From: Limnomonas spitsbergensis
Lineage: Eukaryota; Chlorophyta; Chlorophyceae; Chlamydomonadales
Direction: 5' to 3'
Assembly: GCA_037349105.1 (NCBI GenBank)
Contig: JAYJMM010000029.1
Location: forward strand, 868,001-932,000
DNA length: 64,000 bases
The position numbers and the translations under genes were made by a program. Below the pieces are notes generated by a model. The model saw only the letters and a program-made list of their open reading frames with translations. It did no database searches and was not told the DNA's origin. Positions 22,651 to 35,900 of the stretch are shown here, in pieces. Each line of letters begins with the position of its first letter. Position 1 is the first letter of the stretch.

Positions 22651-23156
22651 TGAGTCAGGAAGAAAGCTCACACAGGGTGTTCACACTGATCATACGGTAC
22701 AAGTCTTTTAGTTTTGTAAACGAAGCGTTAAACAATTGACACTTCCAAATAGCGACCGGATAGGTGCTTGCTTTCGCTTACGTTCACAAATTTACTGCGC
22801 ACTCCGCTCGCGACCGGCCAAACTTTTATCCACAGATTTCAAAATGAGAAGTGTTTGAACATCGAGACTTACACGCTTGGATCACAACCACATTATTCCT
22901 CCATTGAAAACTCACATGAAACTATGAACAGAGCCAACGTGAAGGGGCAGACAAGATATGCGCTTTAGTAATGCAGCAATGACAGACGCATGATTCCGCG
23001 CACCGGGGGAGGAAACGTCCACAGGAGACCCAGACGCCCGGTGAAGACCCTAGAGAAGAACTTTCTGAGTGCCTCAAATATGAAGGTGCCGCTCTTTGAC
23101 ACCCTGCGGCACTGTACTGCCGTCTACATGGCAGAATCCTGTTATGAAAGTTGCTC

Positions 23157-26100
23157 ATGCAGTCGCTCATGGTAAGAAAAACAACTTTGTGGACGGTCGA
23201 ATTTGATCCCCTTAAATGCAGGAATCTCCAACTCCTACGAAGCCCACATCCACAAGCAAGAGGAGGAGAACTCGTGTGACAGCTGGCCCCTCGTTCGACC
23301 CTGACCAAACATCAACGCCGGTGAGCAGCCTGGACTGGCCCAAAGAGAAGCCAATCTTCCCCTGCGCCTCAAGATTAAAATTTGTGTCCAACTTCTTGCT
23401 GGAACAGCCATCAGCTGCTCCAAGAGCCAAGACGGTGCCTTCAAGCAAGAAGGCTTCGAGCAAGAAGAAGAGGAAGTTGGAGCCAGATTCTCCGGACCGT
23501 CTGATCGCATGGGCAGAGCGGGACACCTCCAGATTGGCCTTCCGCGAGTACTACCAGGTAAATCAACAAATTCGTTTTGTACTGGACAGTGGATTGAGTA
23601 CTAGTACGCATGTTCCAGATTGCTGCATGCCCGAGGCCCTTGGGTGCTACACTCTCTTCCGTTAGTACTTCCATTAGTACTAGGTATCTTTCTAGGTTGT
23701 TGCATGTCTTTATTTCTTATCCTGCATGGATAAACAATACCCGCTCCCTCCATTGGCACCACCACAGGCGACGGTCCAGGGTGCCCACTACTGGCTGGCA
23801 ACGCCGCCTTCGAAAAAGGCCCCGCCACCATCGCCCCTCAGCAGACGAGAATGGGAAGATGGCAGCCGCAGCAACCTCGGTCCCTCCTCAATCCAGCAGG
23901 ATGGCTGCCCGCCCCTGCCATTCTCTCTGAGAGTCCAGGCCTGCATACCTGGTACCCCGCTCCCCCAGCCTGGCAGGAGCCCGCTGCTGTACCGTGGGCA
24001 CGGCTCCGGCTTCAACTTCCTCAACCGTGCCAGCGTAGAGAAAGGGCCCACTCTCTCCATGTCCCACCTTGACTCGCTGCTGACCACACAGCCGGCCTCT
24101 GTTGTCAGCAGAACGCTGTCGGGGCAGACAGCAACTGATCCTTGCCCAGGACCAGATCAGCACCCCAGCGCAGCACCCTCCGACGACGAGCCACCGCAGC
24201 CCAACAGGAGTGCTCTGGATTCTGTTGATACAGAGATGACAGAGCCTGGGGACCTGGGGGGAGCTGCGGCTGAGCCTAGCCTCATGCGGCACCATCCCAG
24301 TTTTTCTGATGACCTGAGGAAGGAGCTGAAATATGCCTCCAATGGGGAGCAGAAGCGTACACAGGGCATGGACGGCAAGGCGTCCTCCAGTGATGCACCA
24401 TCAGCGGCTGACACCCGGGGCTTCATTGCCTCCATAGGCACAATCCCTGATGCTGCAGAGGGCCACTCGGGCCCAGCGCCGTTCGTGAACAGGCCGCAAT
24501 CTGTGCGGACAGGGAGCAGCGGGGCACGTACAAGCCGTCGCCCTTTGAGTTCCCCCTCGGCGGCTGGTGGCCAGGCTGGGCAGCCGCTGCCAAGCACATC
24601 CTTGCAGCAGGCTGACCCAAGTGCCACCTCATGGGCGTCATCGGAGTGTGTGGCGGGTGTGAGCCCCCAGGCGACTCCCTTGCAGCCGAAACAGCTCGTC
24701 ATGCCCTCCCCTTCCAGGTCTCAATGCGCACCAACACCCTCCCTGCTGACACGGCCCCAGCAGACCGACGTTGCAACTGCATTGAGCACGGCGAGACGCC
24801 TTATGCCTGATCTCAGTCCCCAGGTGCGTGCGCATGCCCCTCCACCCCCCCTGCAGAACAGCGGAGACCAAGATATGAAAGGATTGAAAGCCTGGCCAGG
24901 ATCTGTGCATGGTACTCCTAAGAGGAAAACATAGCTCTAAACTCAAGCATGACACTCATCAGCTCAAGGCATCACACTTATCCCCTCTCACGCTGCTTTT
25001 GCTGCAGGCTCTCATGCCACGATTGCCTGAAAATAACACTGCAGGGCCCCAGCAGTCACAGGACCAGTGCAGGCTGGCACTGCCAGAGCCCGCTGCCGCC
25101 TCAAAGCCTCTGAAAGTGCTTGAAGCGCCTGTTGCCCGCCCGTTTGATCCTGCTCGCCAAACATCATCATCGGAACTGAATGGTCAAGGGTATTCGGCCG
25201 AGCTGCCCGGCAGAAGACAAACAGCTGCTGCTCCTGCTGCTGTGACTGTGGCCGCTGTGTCCGCCCCAGGCCTGGTGGCAGCGGCTGCTTATCCGTCGCC
25301 CTCGCGTAGCCCGTCAGCCACGTTGTGTCGCCCGCCGCCGCCCCCCTCCCCACGGGCAAAATCCTCGCCTGGGTCTGGGGCCGCGACCATCCTGTGCGAG
25401 GAGACACTGAGCAGCCCCAGCAGCGACAATGGCTCACCCAGCAAGGTAGCCGCAGAGCCGGCCGCATCGGTGGTGGGTTCGCGGTATGGTATACCGCGGC
25501 AAGGAATGCTGCGTCCGTCTGGGTCCCTGCTATTATCGCCTGTGGCCGGTATGACGTCTTTGAGCCCACACATGAAGCCGCCTCTGCAGCAGCAGCAATG
25601 TGCCCACAAGGTGCCTTCACCTCAGCCCACTTCAGCAGCAGCAGCGGCAGCCCCGATGAACCCCTTTGAGAGGCGACGCAGGCAGGCCCAGGCAGCCTCC
25701 ATCGGCCTGGGGGGCCTGTGCGGTGCCTCAGGGCGCCTGGCAGGCGGCTCAGGCGGTGGGTCCTGGCGGCGTCAGGGCGGCGTGCCGTGGCCTGCTGTCG
25801 GCGGGGATAATTCCAACTCGCTGTACAGCCCCCCGGCGTCCCGCCCGGGCATGGGCTCTGTTTCCCCATACTCGGGTAGCCGTCTGGGGTGGATTAAGTC
25901 CCCGAAGCTTGCCATGATGGCGGCCGGGGGCAGCCCTGCGGCTTCACCCCGCCAGGCCGCCTCGCCGGGCGCGGGTGACGAGGTCCCCGTCAACGAAACG
26001 CCCGTCAAGGACCTGCTGCAGGGCCTGCCGCCCAGCACCTTCAGCTTCCAGCGCTCCCTGGCTGCGCTGCCGCTGCGCCGGGCTAAGCGGCAACAGGCCC

Positions 26101-28159
26101 TGTTCCGGAGCCCCGGGGGAGAGGTGGGATCTGCCTCATGACACGCCAACCCTGTTTATATTGCTCTTGTGCAGTTTGTAGCTGGGCTCAAGTAAGCCTT
26201 GATTGGCAGTAGACTGTAGATTGCTTCTCCAAATGAGATATCTGACCGATGCTACTCAACTTGACAGGTCCCAAGGAAAATGTGCCTGATACGATTGGAC
26301 TGTCTGAATAAACTCGAATTCATTTCCATGTGGGGCCCTTCAGGGGCCGCTCACGTTCTTTTTCCATTTCTTGCGACATGTGATCTAATGAATCATGCCC
26401 CTTGTTGTGGCTGCCGGTGTGGCTCCCGAACTTGGAATCCTGTGGACGATGCCTAGCGTATGCAAGCTGGCATGTCCCCTCTCCTCCCCTTACTCTCTGG
26501 CGGTGAATCAAAGCACCTGTCTGTAATTGCACAAACCACTCCTTGCTTGCCCTCCTGGCCAGGCCCCATCATTCATTTCTTCGCAGCACAACAGCGTATC
26601 ACACGAACTGGCATCTCAGCGGCAGTTCACAACGGCTGTGTCACAATCCTGACCTCATTCCTGCACCCCATTCCTGACCCGCAGTTCGGTCGCCCGCCCT
26701 GGCAGCAGGCCGGCAAGCCGTCCTTTTTGCCGCCCCCTGCGGCCCCCGTGATACCAATCATCCTCAGCCTTGACCAGGCCCTGCGCGAGGCTTACCTGGA
26801 CGCCCGGCTGGCCAGCGAGTGGAGCTGCCACAAGCATGCGTGGGCGCGCATGGATGTGCATGGCATGGACATCTGCGAGGAGACGTTGGTGGAATACGAG
26901 ATCAGGTGAGCTTCTTTGGTGGTGTGCGCTGGCCCTGGCCAAAGGCCAAGGGCCTGGCGGAGTTTGCTTTCAACCGTGCGAAGCTACCCTAGGGGGATTG
27001 CTGGGCGGCCACCACTGGGCCTTGACCGGTCTACGGTCGGTGGCCCGGGCATATCGTAGCTTATTTTACTAAAATAAACAAAGCTGCCTGTCTGAGAGGT
27101 TTCACAGTCATCCGGATGCCTGCCAGCTCGTTATGCCTTCACCGAGCAATTGTCTGGAGAAAGAATTGCCAAGCTGCTACCCGTTATCGCGCATCCATTC
27201 AACTTGCATCATGCACTGGGAGCATTCCCCTTTCAGCTTCTGCATATGTCTGTAAGGCACATCTTGGTAACAATTGGGTCATATGATGGTAGGAAGGCCA
27301 TACCGGTCACAAGCCTGAACATCATCTGACTTTCCCTCCATGCTTGTGTAAGCTTGCCAGTGCAAAGAGCATATACCAGGCGATGCCCATCCATGGCTAT
27401 TGCATCATGCACTGGGCAGCCCTGAGGCTCATGTGCTGCTGCTGAAGAGGTGCATGCTAGGTAATGATGAAAGCCCTAAGCATCCCCCGACCCTCCTTGT
27501 GCAGGCTGGCAGAGGCGAAGAGCAAGTTCCAGGCATCGCGCGGCCAGGCATGCGCTGACGAGCTGTTGGCCGTGCTGGAGGGCGAGTGGCGGCAGCTGCG
27601 CATCCTCCGCATGGCTTCTCTGTCTCGGAGGGGGCAAGTCTCTGGGGCTGTCCAAGTGGTCAACTTTGAGGCGCAGAGCGCCGAGGGGCGTGACGCAAAC
27701 ACGGGCATGCTTTTGGCAGCTGCGGGTGCTGGACCAGCGGTTCCCCCTGCTGGCGATGTCCTCTGTGAGATCCGGTTGGTATATCGGCAGAAGGCCTCTT
27801 CTGATAAGGCCCAGGGCAGGGATGTGGAGGCTGAGTTACCAGCAGTGAAATCCCCAGAGCGTGTGAATGCTAACCTGCCTCCAGGGAGCCCCCTCAGTCA
27901 TTTGAAGCCCGCTGGATCAGATCTGCCTGCCGGGGCAGATGTACCCACTAGAGCAGATCTGCCATCTCCTGCTGCAAACGAGAGCGATGGACCAAGCTGC
28001 ACGCTAGCTGGCGGCAGGCTTGGACAACTGATCATTGCCAAAGGAGCTGTGTTCAATAGCGTCAGCATCCTGAAGAATAGAAGATTGAGTGGTTGCAAGC
28101 GAGGCAGGGTCACGTTTGCAGCGCAGCTGGAACTTGGCCAGACGTTGAGTTACAAGTAG
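23157..28159 (+). CDS. Long Ser/Pro/Ala-rich protein of unknown function
   Basis: Phase-consistent exons: 23157-23171 (candidate start MQSLM, donor GTAAGA), 23222-23557, 23768-24823, 25008-26123, 26685-26905, 27505-28159; about 1,130 residues. If the last intron but one is not spliced, the protein instead stops at 26139. The N-terminal part has basic clusters (SKRRRTRV, SSKKKRKLE) that look like nuclear localisation signals. The middle 700 residues are low-complexity, rich in Ser, Pro, Ala and Gln with many SP/TP sites, as in disordered regulatory proteins. The C-terminal part is helical and charged (SLDQALREAYLDARLASEW, LAEAKSKFQASRG). I do not recognise a family. The start may lie farther upstream in the coiled-coil exons at 19.3-20.2 kb. 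A decayed partial copy lies at 17.3-17.9 kb, and an R2 element sits in the last intron. Confidence 0.7.
26996..27060 (+). repeat. Dispersed repeat family R2, intronic
   Basis: GGGCGGCCACCACTGGGCC, TTGACCGGTCTACGGTCGGT, GGCCCGGGC inside the intron 26906-27504. Confidence 0.65.
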
Positions 28160-29400
28160 TTGCACAGGCTGCTCTAGGTACCGCTGTTGGGTAAATGCGG
28201 GGTAAGCGTTGACTTCAGTTCTACCACAGTTAAACAGCAACGGGGTAAGCATTGACTTCAAAAGATGTGTGCCTGCTTTTGACGTATGGAACGGTAACAT
28301 TGTTTGCTGGCAGAAAAAGGGAGGCAGAAAAAATGCTCTCCCCCTACTCCTCCAGGACTCAACCGCATGAGACAGACCTTGTACCTATCACACTACCATA
28401 TGGACTTTGGGGAGGGTAAAGCAATTTCTGACCCCAAGTTAGCATTTGAGCAGCATAGGACTCCCCTCTCCTAACTTTGACATCCCTTGACAAGCCTATG
28501 GCCTTCAATACATAACCAGGGGATATATCTCTATAGGATTATATGTTTCCTTTTGTTTCAAAGATCCGGACCTAAATGTTCGCAACACTGTCACGTACTC
28601 ACCGTTGGACCAATAGGTTAACAGATTGTAAAGCTTATTTTCCGTGATGGGCATCCCAGTTTTAGTCACCGCTCTCTCCATGCAGGGCCATGTGCATTCT
28701 TGCGTTGTCATATTTGTAACCCTAGTTTTAGTAGGGTTTTTACCCCTGATTTGAGCGACCTTTTCTGCTGACAAGCTTGTTGTGATTACTGAGGGACAGT
28801 TTCTATTAAACAAGGTGTTATTTGTCCCACCACAAAAGCTTCTGCCATCCACTCATATTAAAAGGATATTCCTGGGTCCTCACAAACAGAAAGAAGCACT
28901 TTCAAAAAGGAGACAGATTGTAAGAGCCAGCACATCTTAAACATTAATCTCGGCTTCACTTTGCGCAGCCAGACAGCATGCAAACTTCAAACTACGCCCC
29001 CTGCTACAAAGTCGTGAGGCACGTGGGCATGTCCATAGCTAGATTCACAAAATAAATGCAGGCCCAGAATCCAGCTGAGACCTGGCTCCAGGTTCCAGCA
29101 CTCAGAACACATGGCCAGCCAAACACCATATCAGATTCGAACAATCGAGAATGAGATACAGGGTTTTCTAAATGACTGTCAGTGCCAGGTGCTGACGCTC
29201 TGATGCTGGCATGTGTCAGCAGGATGCAAGTGTGGACTACAAGATGCTGTCCAATAGTTGAACAAGACATCTTCAGGCAGATGACTATATGAGAATGACT
29301 GTTGTCCGCTGACTGAAGACTCTCTAGAATAGATCACACGAGCAGGCCAGGTAGAAGCCTTGCGTCTTTACTAAGCTTCCACGCGTAACTTGCTCCGAAT
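28160..29400. other. Intergenic, no gene seen
   Basis: Lies between the convergent unknown gene (+) and casein kinase 1 (-). A short duplicated phrase, GGGGTAAGCGTTGACTTC and its GGGGTAAGCATTGACTTC copy, occurs near 28199 and 28241. No promoter is expected here because both genes end. Confidence 0.4.
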
Positions 29401-32400
29401 CTACGATCTTGAAAACAGGGATTGCTGCAAAGAGAAAAGGGGGCAGGGTCATCAGCATCAACGCCCGGGGCATATCACCAACAACGATAACATGCTCGAC
29501 AAGGACCGCCCCACCTGCGAAGCCTGAGGAGCTGTTCTTGGAACCACAATGCTGTTCACAGCCCAGTCCACAGGTACCTGCCCGGTCAACAAAGCTACAC
29601 ACTCTGCCATGTCTTACTCCCATCATCTCATCACCCAGCAGGAACCATCCCTCACCAGTGTCCGCCGGACTCGAGTGGATGCCTTGTCTTTCTCCTTCTT
29701 CGCCTCCTCCTTAGGAGCCTCCTTTACCACCACCTCAGCTGCCTTGGGCGGATCCGGCAGCTTTGGCGGCGGTTCAGGGTCCATCGGCGCCACCAGCCTG
29801 CAGGCCAACCAACATGTAAATTAGTCCGGCGGAGCATCAGGGACAAGAGCCCACCATTTAAGAACAAAACAAGCCTACCGGTATCCACAGAAATATAGAT
29901 ACCAGTGGTCCGCTTGAATTACAATATTCAGCATGACAACACATGTACAGAATTCAGAATAGTTGTAACCTGGGATTCAAAGGGTTTTAACGGGGTATGT
30001 AGCTCAGTTCCAGATCCATTGCATGCGTAGTAGCAAGAACAACAAGACAACCACTCACGATCTCATGCGGCTTTGTGAAAGGTCCATTGTGTCCGCCACC
30101 ATGGGCCTGGCAGAGGACATGGTGTCATGCACCCCAGGGTTGTTACTGCTGCTAGCGCCAGTGGACCGCTGGTACTTAAGGATCGTCCAGTCAAAGACGA
30201 AGTCCCAGTTCCAGCCTGAAAAGCGATGCAGAGAGGTCAGGCACTCTCAAACAAGCAAGAAAAAAATTAGGTTGTCTCACCAGACATGGCCATCCCAGTT
30301 CCAGCCCACGATGTAGCGCACACGAGTCAATTACTGTTTAACAAACTATACTTTGTCTTACAGGACAGGACAGGCTTCCCTTGTTTGAGACAAGCTTCTT
30401 TATTATCAATCATATCTTGATGTATTGTCATTACATTCTAGGCATTCTGGAATAGGCGCAACATTCCGCATTTTTGTGTGTAGCCTGTACCCCCAAGTGC
30501 AGTGTCGCCTTGTGTTTAGCAGTGTTTGTTTTGGCCTTTTAGGGCACTCCAGCCAATCCTGCTACCATTTAGCTGCATGATGGCCTGCTAGGACCGCCCA
30601 GTTGCTTGCGCTCTTGGTTGAAGTCCGATCAACACTTAGTGCCCAACGGCCCAGTGGCGGGCAGGTGCAAGACAAATGTGGCCTGGTGCGCACTGAAACG
30701 AACACTGGTATGCAGCTCTGCTGGCAGATATGGCACCTCACCCTCTTTCGCAAATAGGTCGCGGAAGAGTCGTCGCAAGTAGGAGTAATCCGGCTTCTCG
30801 TCAAAGCGAAGCGACCGGACATACTGGAAGTAGGTCACAAACTCCGCAGGGAAGCCCTTACAGAGCACCTGGAGTAGACGATGAGGTTCATCAAATCAGG
30901 CAAAACATACCACCAATGGGATGCCCTAGGTGCATGCATATTCCAAGGATGGTAACCATGTGACAAACTCCACAGGAAAGCCATTTTATGGCACACTTTG
31001 AGCACAGGACTAAATACAACAATTCAGGAGTGATATTGAAGGTAATGCATAGCCCCAGGAGAGCAGGTAGATTTTCCAAGCAAGAGGACATCTGTGACGA
31101 AGTCTGCAATATGCCCCGGTGGCTGGTCAATCATCCTGTGCAAGTTCTAATGTGTTTGTGCGCGACTGCCACAACAACACGTTTTGAAAACCATACCTCG
31201 AACGGCGTCTTCATCTTTTTCTCGCTGATCTTCTCATACTTCTGCTTCTTGGTTGCCGCTTGCAGGCCCTGCCATGGCAGGCTCCCCCGCAGGAAGTACA
31301 TGAACACGTACCCGAGCGACTCTAGGTCGTCGCGCCTGCTCTGCTCAATCCCCATGTGCGTGTTGACGCTAGCATAGCGTGCCGTGCCTGTCAAGTTCTT
31401 ATTTTCGCAGTAGGGTATGTGTACATGCGTCTTGGGGTCGCGGTACTTTTTTGCCAGGCCAAAGTCAATGATGTTGACTTGGTTGGCTTTCTTGCCCAGG
31501 CCCATCAGGAAGTTGTCCGGTTTGATATCGCGGTGGATAAAGCTGCGCGAGTGCACATACTCCACGCGGGAAAGCTGCAGGACAAGTGGAACAAGCAGGC
31601 GGAATTGACACAGGTGGACTAGGCTGACGCTCACCCGCTCTTCATATGCATGGCCGACATGCAGGAGGGAGTTCTCACGAACTCACCACAGAATATCAGC
31701 CATGCATGGTGATGAAGCATGCATGCCCATCACATGTCATATACTTGGGCATGGATCTTGCCTCGTTATACACATGCAGTCAAACATGTGAGTGTTTTGA
31801 GGCGCTTCCAATGCTAGACTCTGTAACCCACCCCAGCTCAGGCAATCCCTCATGTAAAGAAGACCATGCACGTACCCATAGGCATGGCAGCATTGTTCTT
31901 TCAATCCCATGACATCAACATCAATCCCTCTCTTACCATCTGGTCAGCCAACATGAGCACAGTTTTGACAGAAAATTTCCGGCTGCAGAAGTTGAACAGA
32001 TCCTCCAAGCTCGGCCCCAAGAGATCAATGACCATGACGTTGTACTCCCCTTCTACGCCATACCAGCGAAGGTTGGGGATCCCAGCTGCGCGAAAAGTGT
32101 CCCAGTTTGAGGTCTGACCACAAAGACGTGAGGAACTGCATTGTTCTCACCTCCTCCTTGAAGGATTTTATACAGCTTGGATTCATAGAGCAGCTGCGGG
32201 TGCCTCGCTTTCACGGATTCCTAAGTCAGAAAAAAGACATCAAGAGAATGCCTGCATAAAACACGGATACGAACGACGCACCAGCTTGACGCCGACTTCC
32301 TCTCCACTGTTCGTGCTGGTTCCTGTGAATGAACAATGAAAGTTTAAGATTGTGAGCGCAGTCCCTGTCAAACACATGACACCTCAAGGATCCGACTTCG

Positions 32401-32618
32401 TTCCTCGCGAGAGCCAACGAATCAGGGCTCAGTCCTTCCCAGCTTACCTAGGAAAATTTCTCCAAAAGAACCACTGCCCAATTTCCTGCAACGAAGACAG
32501 GGAGAGTCCAAGAGAGTCAGCCAGCCTCCGCATGCTTCTTCTGGCCAAGCATTAGACGACCCGCAACAACGCACCTTCCCAATCTATATTTCCCCGCTAT
32601 TAAACAGTCCGGATTCAT
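29401..32618 (-). CDS. Casein kinase 1 family Ser/Thr protein kinase
   Basis: Ten phase-consistent exons: 32618-32575, 32485-32448, 32322-32282, 32220-32151, 32085-31937, 31574-31197, 30868-30742, 30215-30059, 29797-29656, 29424-29401; 389 residues. It starts [20 protein letters not shown] (residues 1-20), with the Gly loop [11 protein letters not shown], then [35 protein letters not shown], the catalytic loop [22 protein letters not shown], the CK1-specific [10 protein letters not shown] in place of an APE motif, and [18 protein letters not shown] with [10 protein letters not shown] closing the kinase domain near residue 290. The usual Ile-Lys of the ATP-binding VAIK strand reads GVKL, so the Lys is kept. 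A ~100-residue tail is Pro/Lys-rich ([15 protein letters not shown]). CK1 enzymes are constitutive kinases acting in cilia, circadian, membrane traffic and DNA-repair pathways. The gene is divergent from the prolyl hydroxylase gene. Confidence 0.93.
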
Positions 32619-32914
32619 TTTGGCTGATTCTATGCACTAAAATCGAGCAGTGTCGGCATCAGGGTCCAATCCCCAATAGATTCACTATTGTTATTCTGGG
32701 CATGGTATTAATATGTCACATGAAACGTCCATGCGGGACGAGATGAATTGGTCGGGTTCCACGGGTCGCAAATGTTGAAGGAAGATAGTGTGAACACTAC
32801 AGTATGTCCCACTCAAGACGCGACAGTACAACCCCGGATGCTCAACAAATTGCAACAGAGGATTTGTAGCAAAGGAAGTGCCATTTGCTCTGAAGGCTGA
32901 CGGACACAACTTCC
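32619..32914. promoter_or_regulatory. Putative bidirectional promoter, CK1 / prolyl hydroxylase
   Basis: 296 bp separate the start codons of two divergently transcribed genes. No TATA box stands out. Both promoters and 5' UTRs must fit here unless an upstream non-coding exon exists, so shared regulation is plausible but inferred. Confidence 0.5.
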
Positions 32915-35900
32915 ATGGCATTTTGGAAGTCAGCTGTTTTTGTCCTGATAGTCCTTCTCCATCATGTGTCTGGTACGCTGAATTGGCCATTAGCTCCTGA
33001 TCTTCCAAGGCATTCAAAATGTACAATTCTTCACCTTTAGGTCTCACGAAAACACAGCAAGAGCAAGAGGAGCGGCTTGTCGGGTGGAAGGGAGAAACTT
33101 ACAAACCCAAGCATGTCAGTAATGGACTTGGGTCCAGTCCGGTGTTTAGACGCTGTAATTCACGAAAGCTGCATCTCAAAAAATTCGGAAAGAGGTCGGT
33201 TCCTGAGTTAGGTGTTTGTGACGGGCGTAGGTAGGCTTCCAAGGCGAGGAGACCGGATCGGCACGACTTCCTGAGGCTAATGTCCGCAAAAATGAAACAG
33301 CATGGTGAGATAGGCCTGCATACTATCTTCATTTGTCTGGGTTACTGCCTGGGTCTTGCTAGTAACTGGCACCATGCGGCACAATCGATGTCATGTCTTC
33401 GTAGCAGATTCATGCATGTATGTACCTTCTGTTCTCAACTCTGGGAATTACGATGACTGTGGTCATGAGGTGCTCTATCAATTCAGTCTGACTTGCTTAT
33501 TTGTCCTGTCGACCACCTCTCGCCTCAGGGTCCAAGTTCTGTCATGGCAACCTCGGGTAATGGGCAGCACCGGAGTGGCTCGTTTTTATGCCAAATCTAT
33601 AACTTGAGACTCTGAGAATGATTGCATGATATGCAATGCCCGTTACTTCTCTAGTCCGATATCTTCTCAACCTGTCACCTCCATCAGAAGCGCATTGAAA
33701 TGAAGCGCTGCATTGGCCCTGACCTGCATTTTGTGAACTGGGTGCTCTATAGGCCTTTGTGTACCACAATTTCCTCAGCCCGGAGGAGGTCCGTCATATT
33801 GTCAAGCTGGCTGCGGTTCAGGTGTGTGCTCATCTGAATGTCCTGCCTGGCAAGCGCATGCAGCAGCATTTATTTTAGTTTGCACCAGACCACCTGCGGC
33901 AGGCCGCTGGACCGATAGGGATCGAACCTTCATGGCCTACTGCTGGTGGCCGAAACAGCAGGGCATGCTGCACTCAGCCCCATGGCCATGGCCCACGATC
34001 TAGCTGGATTGTCCATAAAGCACCCTAAACAATCTCTGGCACAATCAATGGCGTGCAGTAGATCCTTCTTGGCAAAACAGCATTTCTTGTGCAGGATCAG
34101 CCTTGACCCACTGAGGCATGATCACGACCCCTGATCACAATGATCTACATCAGCACCTTTCCTGGTACCCCACCTTCAACTGGACTGGGAAAAGAGGCCT
34201 AGCTGTCTGGCCACTGGCCAAACCAGCCACGCTTGAGGCCCCTCGGCTAGACTGTCACGCCCTGGACCCTGAGGCCCTGTTACAGCTCAGTTTGGGTCCA
34301 GATTGCCCCGGTGTCCAGTGGTAGGAGTGCAGCCAATGAGAGCTTCAGTCATTTGGAGATTGCATTGGCAACTGGCTGACTGTCGATACCTGAAGTCCCA
34401 CCGATTGGCTGCACAACCCAGATGATTGCCCACAGGTCCTTTTAACCTCATGCGCCTCACTTGACTGGTGCAAGCTGTTGTCCCTGCCTCTCAGATGAAG
34501 CGCTCCCAAGTGGTGGGGCCAAACGACACCGGCGTTGTGGACAGCATCCGCACCAGTGCTGGCACCTTCCTCATGTAAGGGGTGTGCCTGCCGTTGTGCC
34601 CTGGTGGTGCTGGCTGTAGGGGGTAGGGTGAAGATAGGCTTAAGATTACATGCCCTGCTGCTAGGGCCACCGGCCTGGTAAGATAGCTTGCACGCTGCCT
34701 CTCCTTTGTACCCAGGGCCCTATCATGACTGATTGCTCGATCTAAGATTCGCTTCCTTATGGTCCCTGGTGATGCCACATGGATTATATATTTCATGCCA
34801 TTCATAATGCGTTGAGTTTTGCGTCACGAAGGCGTCGTACTTCTTGAGTCAGGATCCCCCCTAGCATGGGCATAGTCCACCTCGTCACACTCTAATTAGG
34901 CACCCAGCTGTATGCATACCTCTACCTCGCTCCCCTTGCACCGCTCTGAACCCCGTGATTATGTACTAACGTTGCTGCCTCCACTGCTGCTTTCACCAAT
35001 GCAGGCGGAATCAGGATGCAGTCATCACAGCAGTTGAGCAGCGCCTGGCCCTGTGGTCTCAGCTGCCTACGTCTCACCAGGAGGATATGCAGGTGAGGTC
35101 CCAGACCAAGGATGGTACGCGCTGCCTGCTTTCATGTGGGCGTGATCCCAGCTAGGCAGGCGTGATGCCAGCTGTTTTGGTGTGATAACCTAGTGTGGCC
35201 CCCCTGGATGCCTTCATGGCGCATCGCAGAGCCTTTGGCAATGGAGGAAACAGCGAGCTTTCAGTGCTGGAATACATCCAACAGATGCAGATGTTTCCTC
35301 GCCTACTGCTGTCTGCATAATTCCATATAGCTGCACAACTGCCTCGATTTTTCTCCACCTCTGCCCGCCGCCTCCAGGTGCTCCGATACGGGCCAACAAA
35401 CAAGTACGGCCCGCACATGGACGGTCTGGGGCGTGTCATGTCTGTGCTCATCTACCTCATTGGTATGTCTACCAGCCTGGGCACAGCCCTGCCACTGTTT
35501 ACGTTGGGATGCTTCTGCTACGACTTAGCCACATCATGGCCTATAGACGTAGGGCCATGGTGCAGCAAACCCTGCTGCTCTGGCTGCCGGCTGTAGGCCG
35601 GTCAAGGTTGGTCCCCAGGGGTACCTAGTGGTGGCTGCCCAGCGGCCTGCTCAAGGTGGTCGGGTGAGAACTGACATGAATACTGAGCCCTGATCTACCC
35701 TGATATACTGTTGTGCCATGCTGTGTTGCTGTCTTAGCCGAAATGCTGAGCTGGAGAGATCACGATATGAAATCTGCGCTATTATGTGTTTTGCACATCA
35801 TGCACGACGTCCTTGATCATGGTAAAGGGAACATGACCCAAACCCTTACGATGCCAGGGGGTGCTTGGACCTTCCACTCTTAACCCTGTACCCTGACCTC

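Larger units (their letters stand above)
20186..23156. other. Gene-free stretch or long intron with repeats
   Basis: No gene seen. Contains a minus-oriented R1 copy (21095-21245), a truncated R1 copy (21553-21600) and an R2 copy (22505-22650). If the exons at 19.3-20.2 kb belong to the downstream gene, this is one ~3-kb intron. Confidence 0.4.

Noticed and set aside
26124..26141. Stop at 26139 as the end of the 23-28 kb gene
   Set aside because: A GTGGGA donor at 26124 and an AG acceptor at 26684 join in phase to two further coding exons, so one longer gene is preferred, though alternative ends remain possible.
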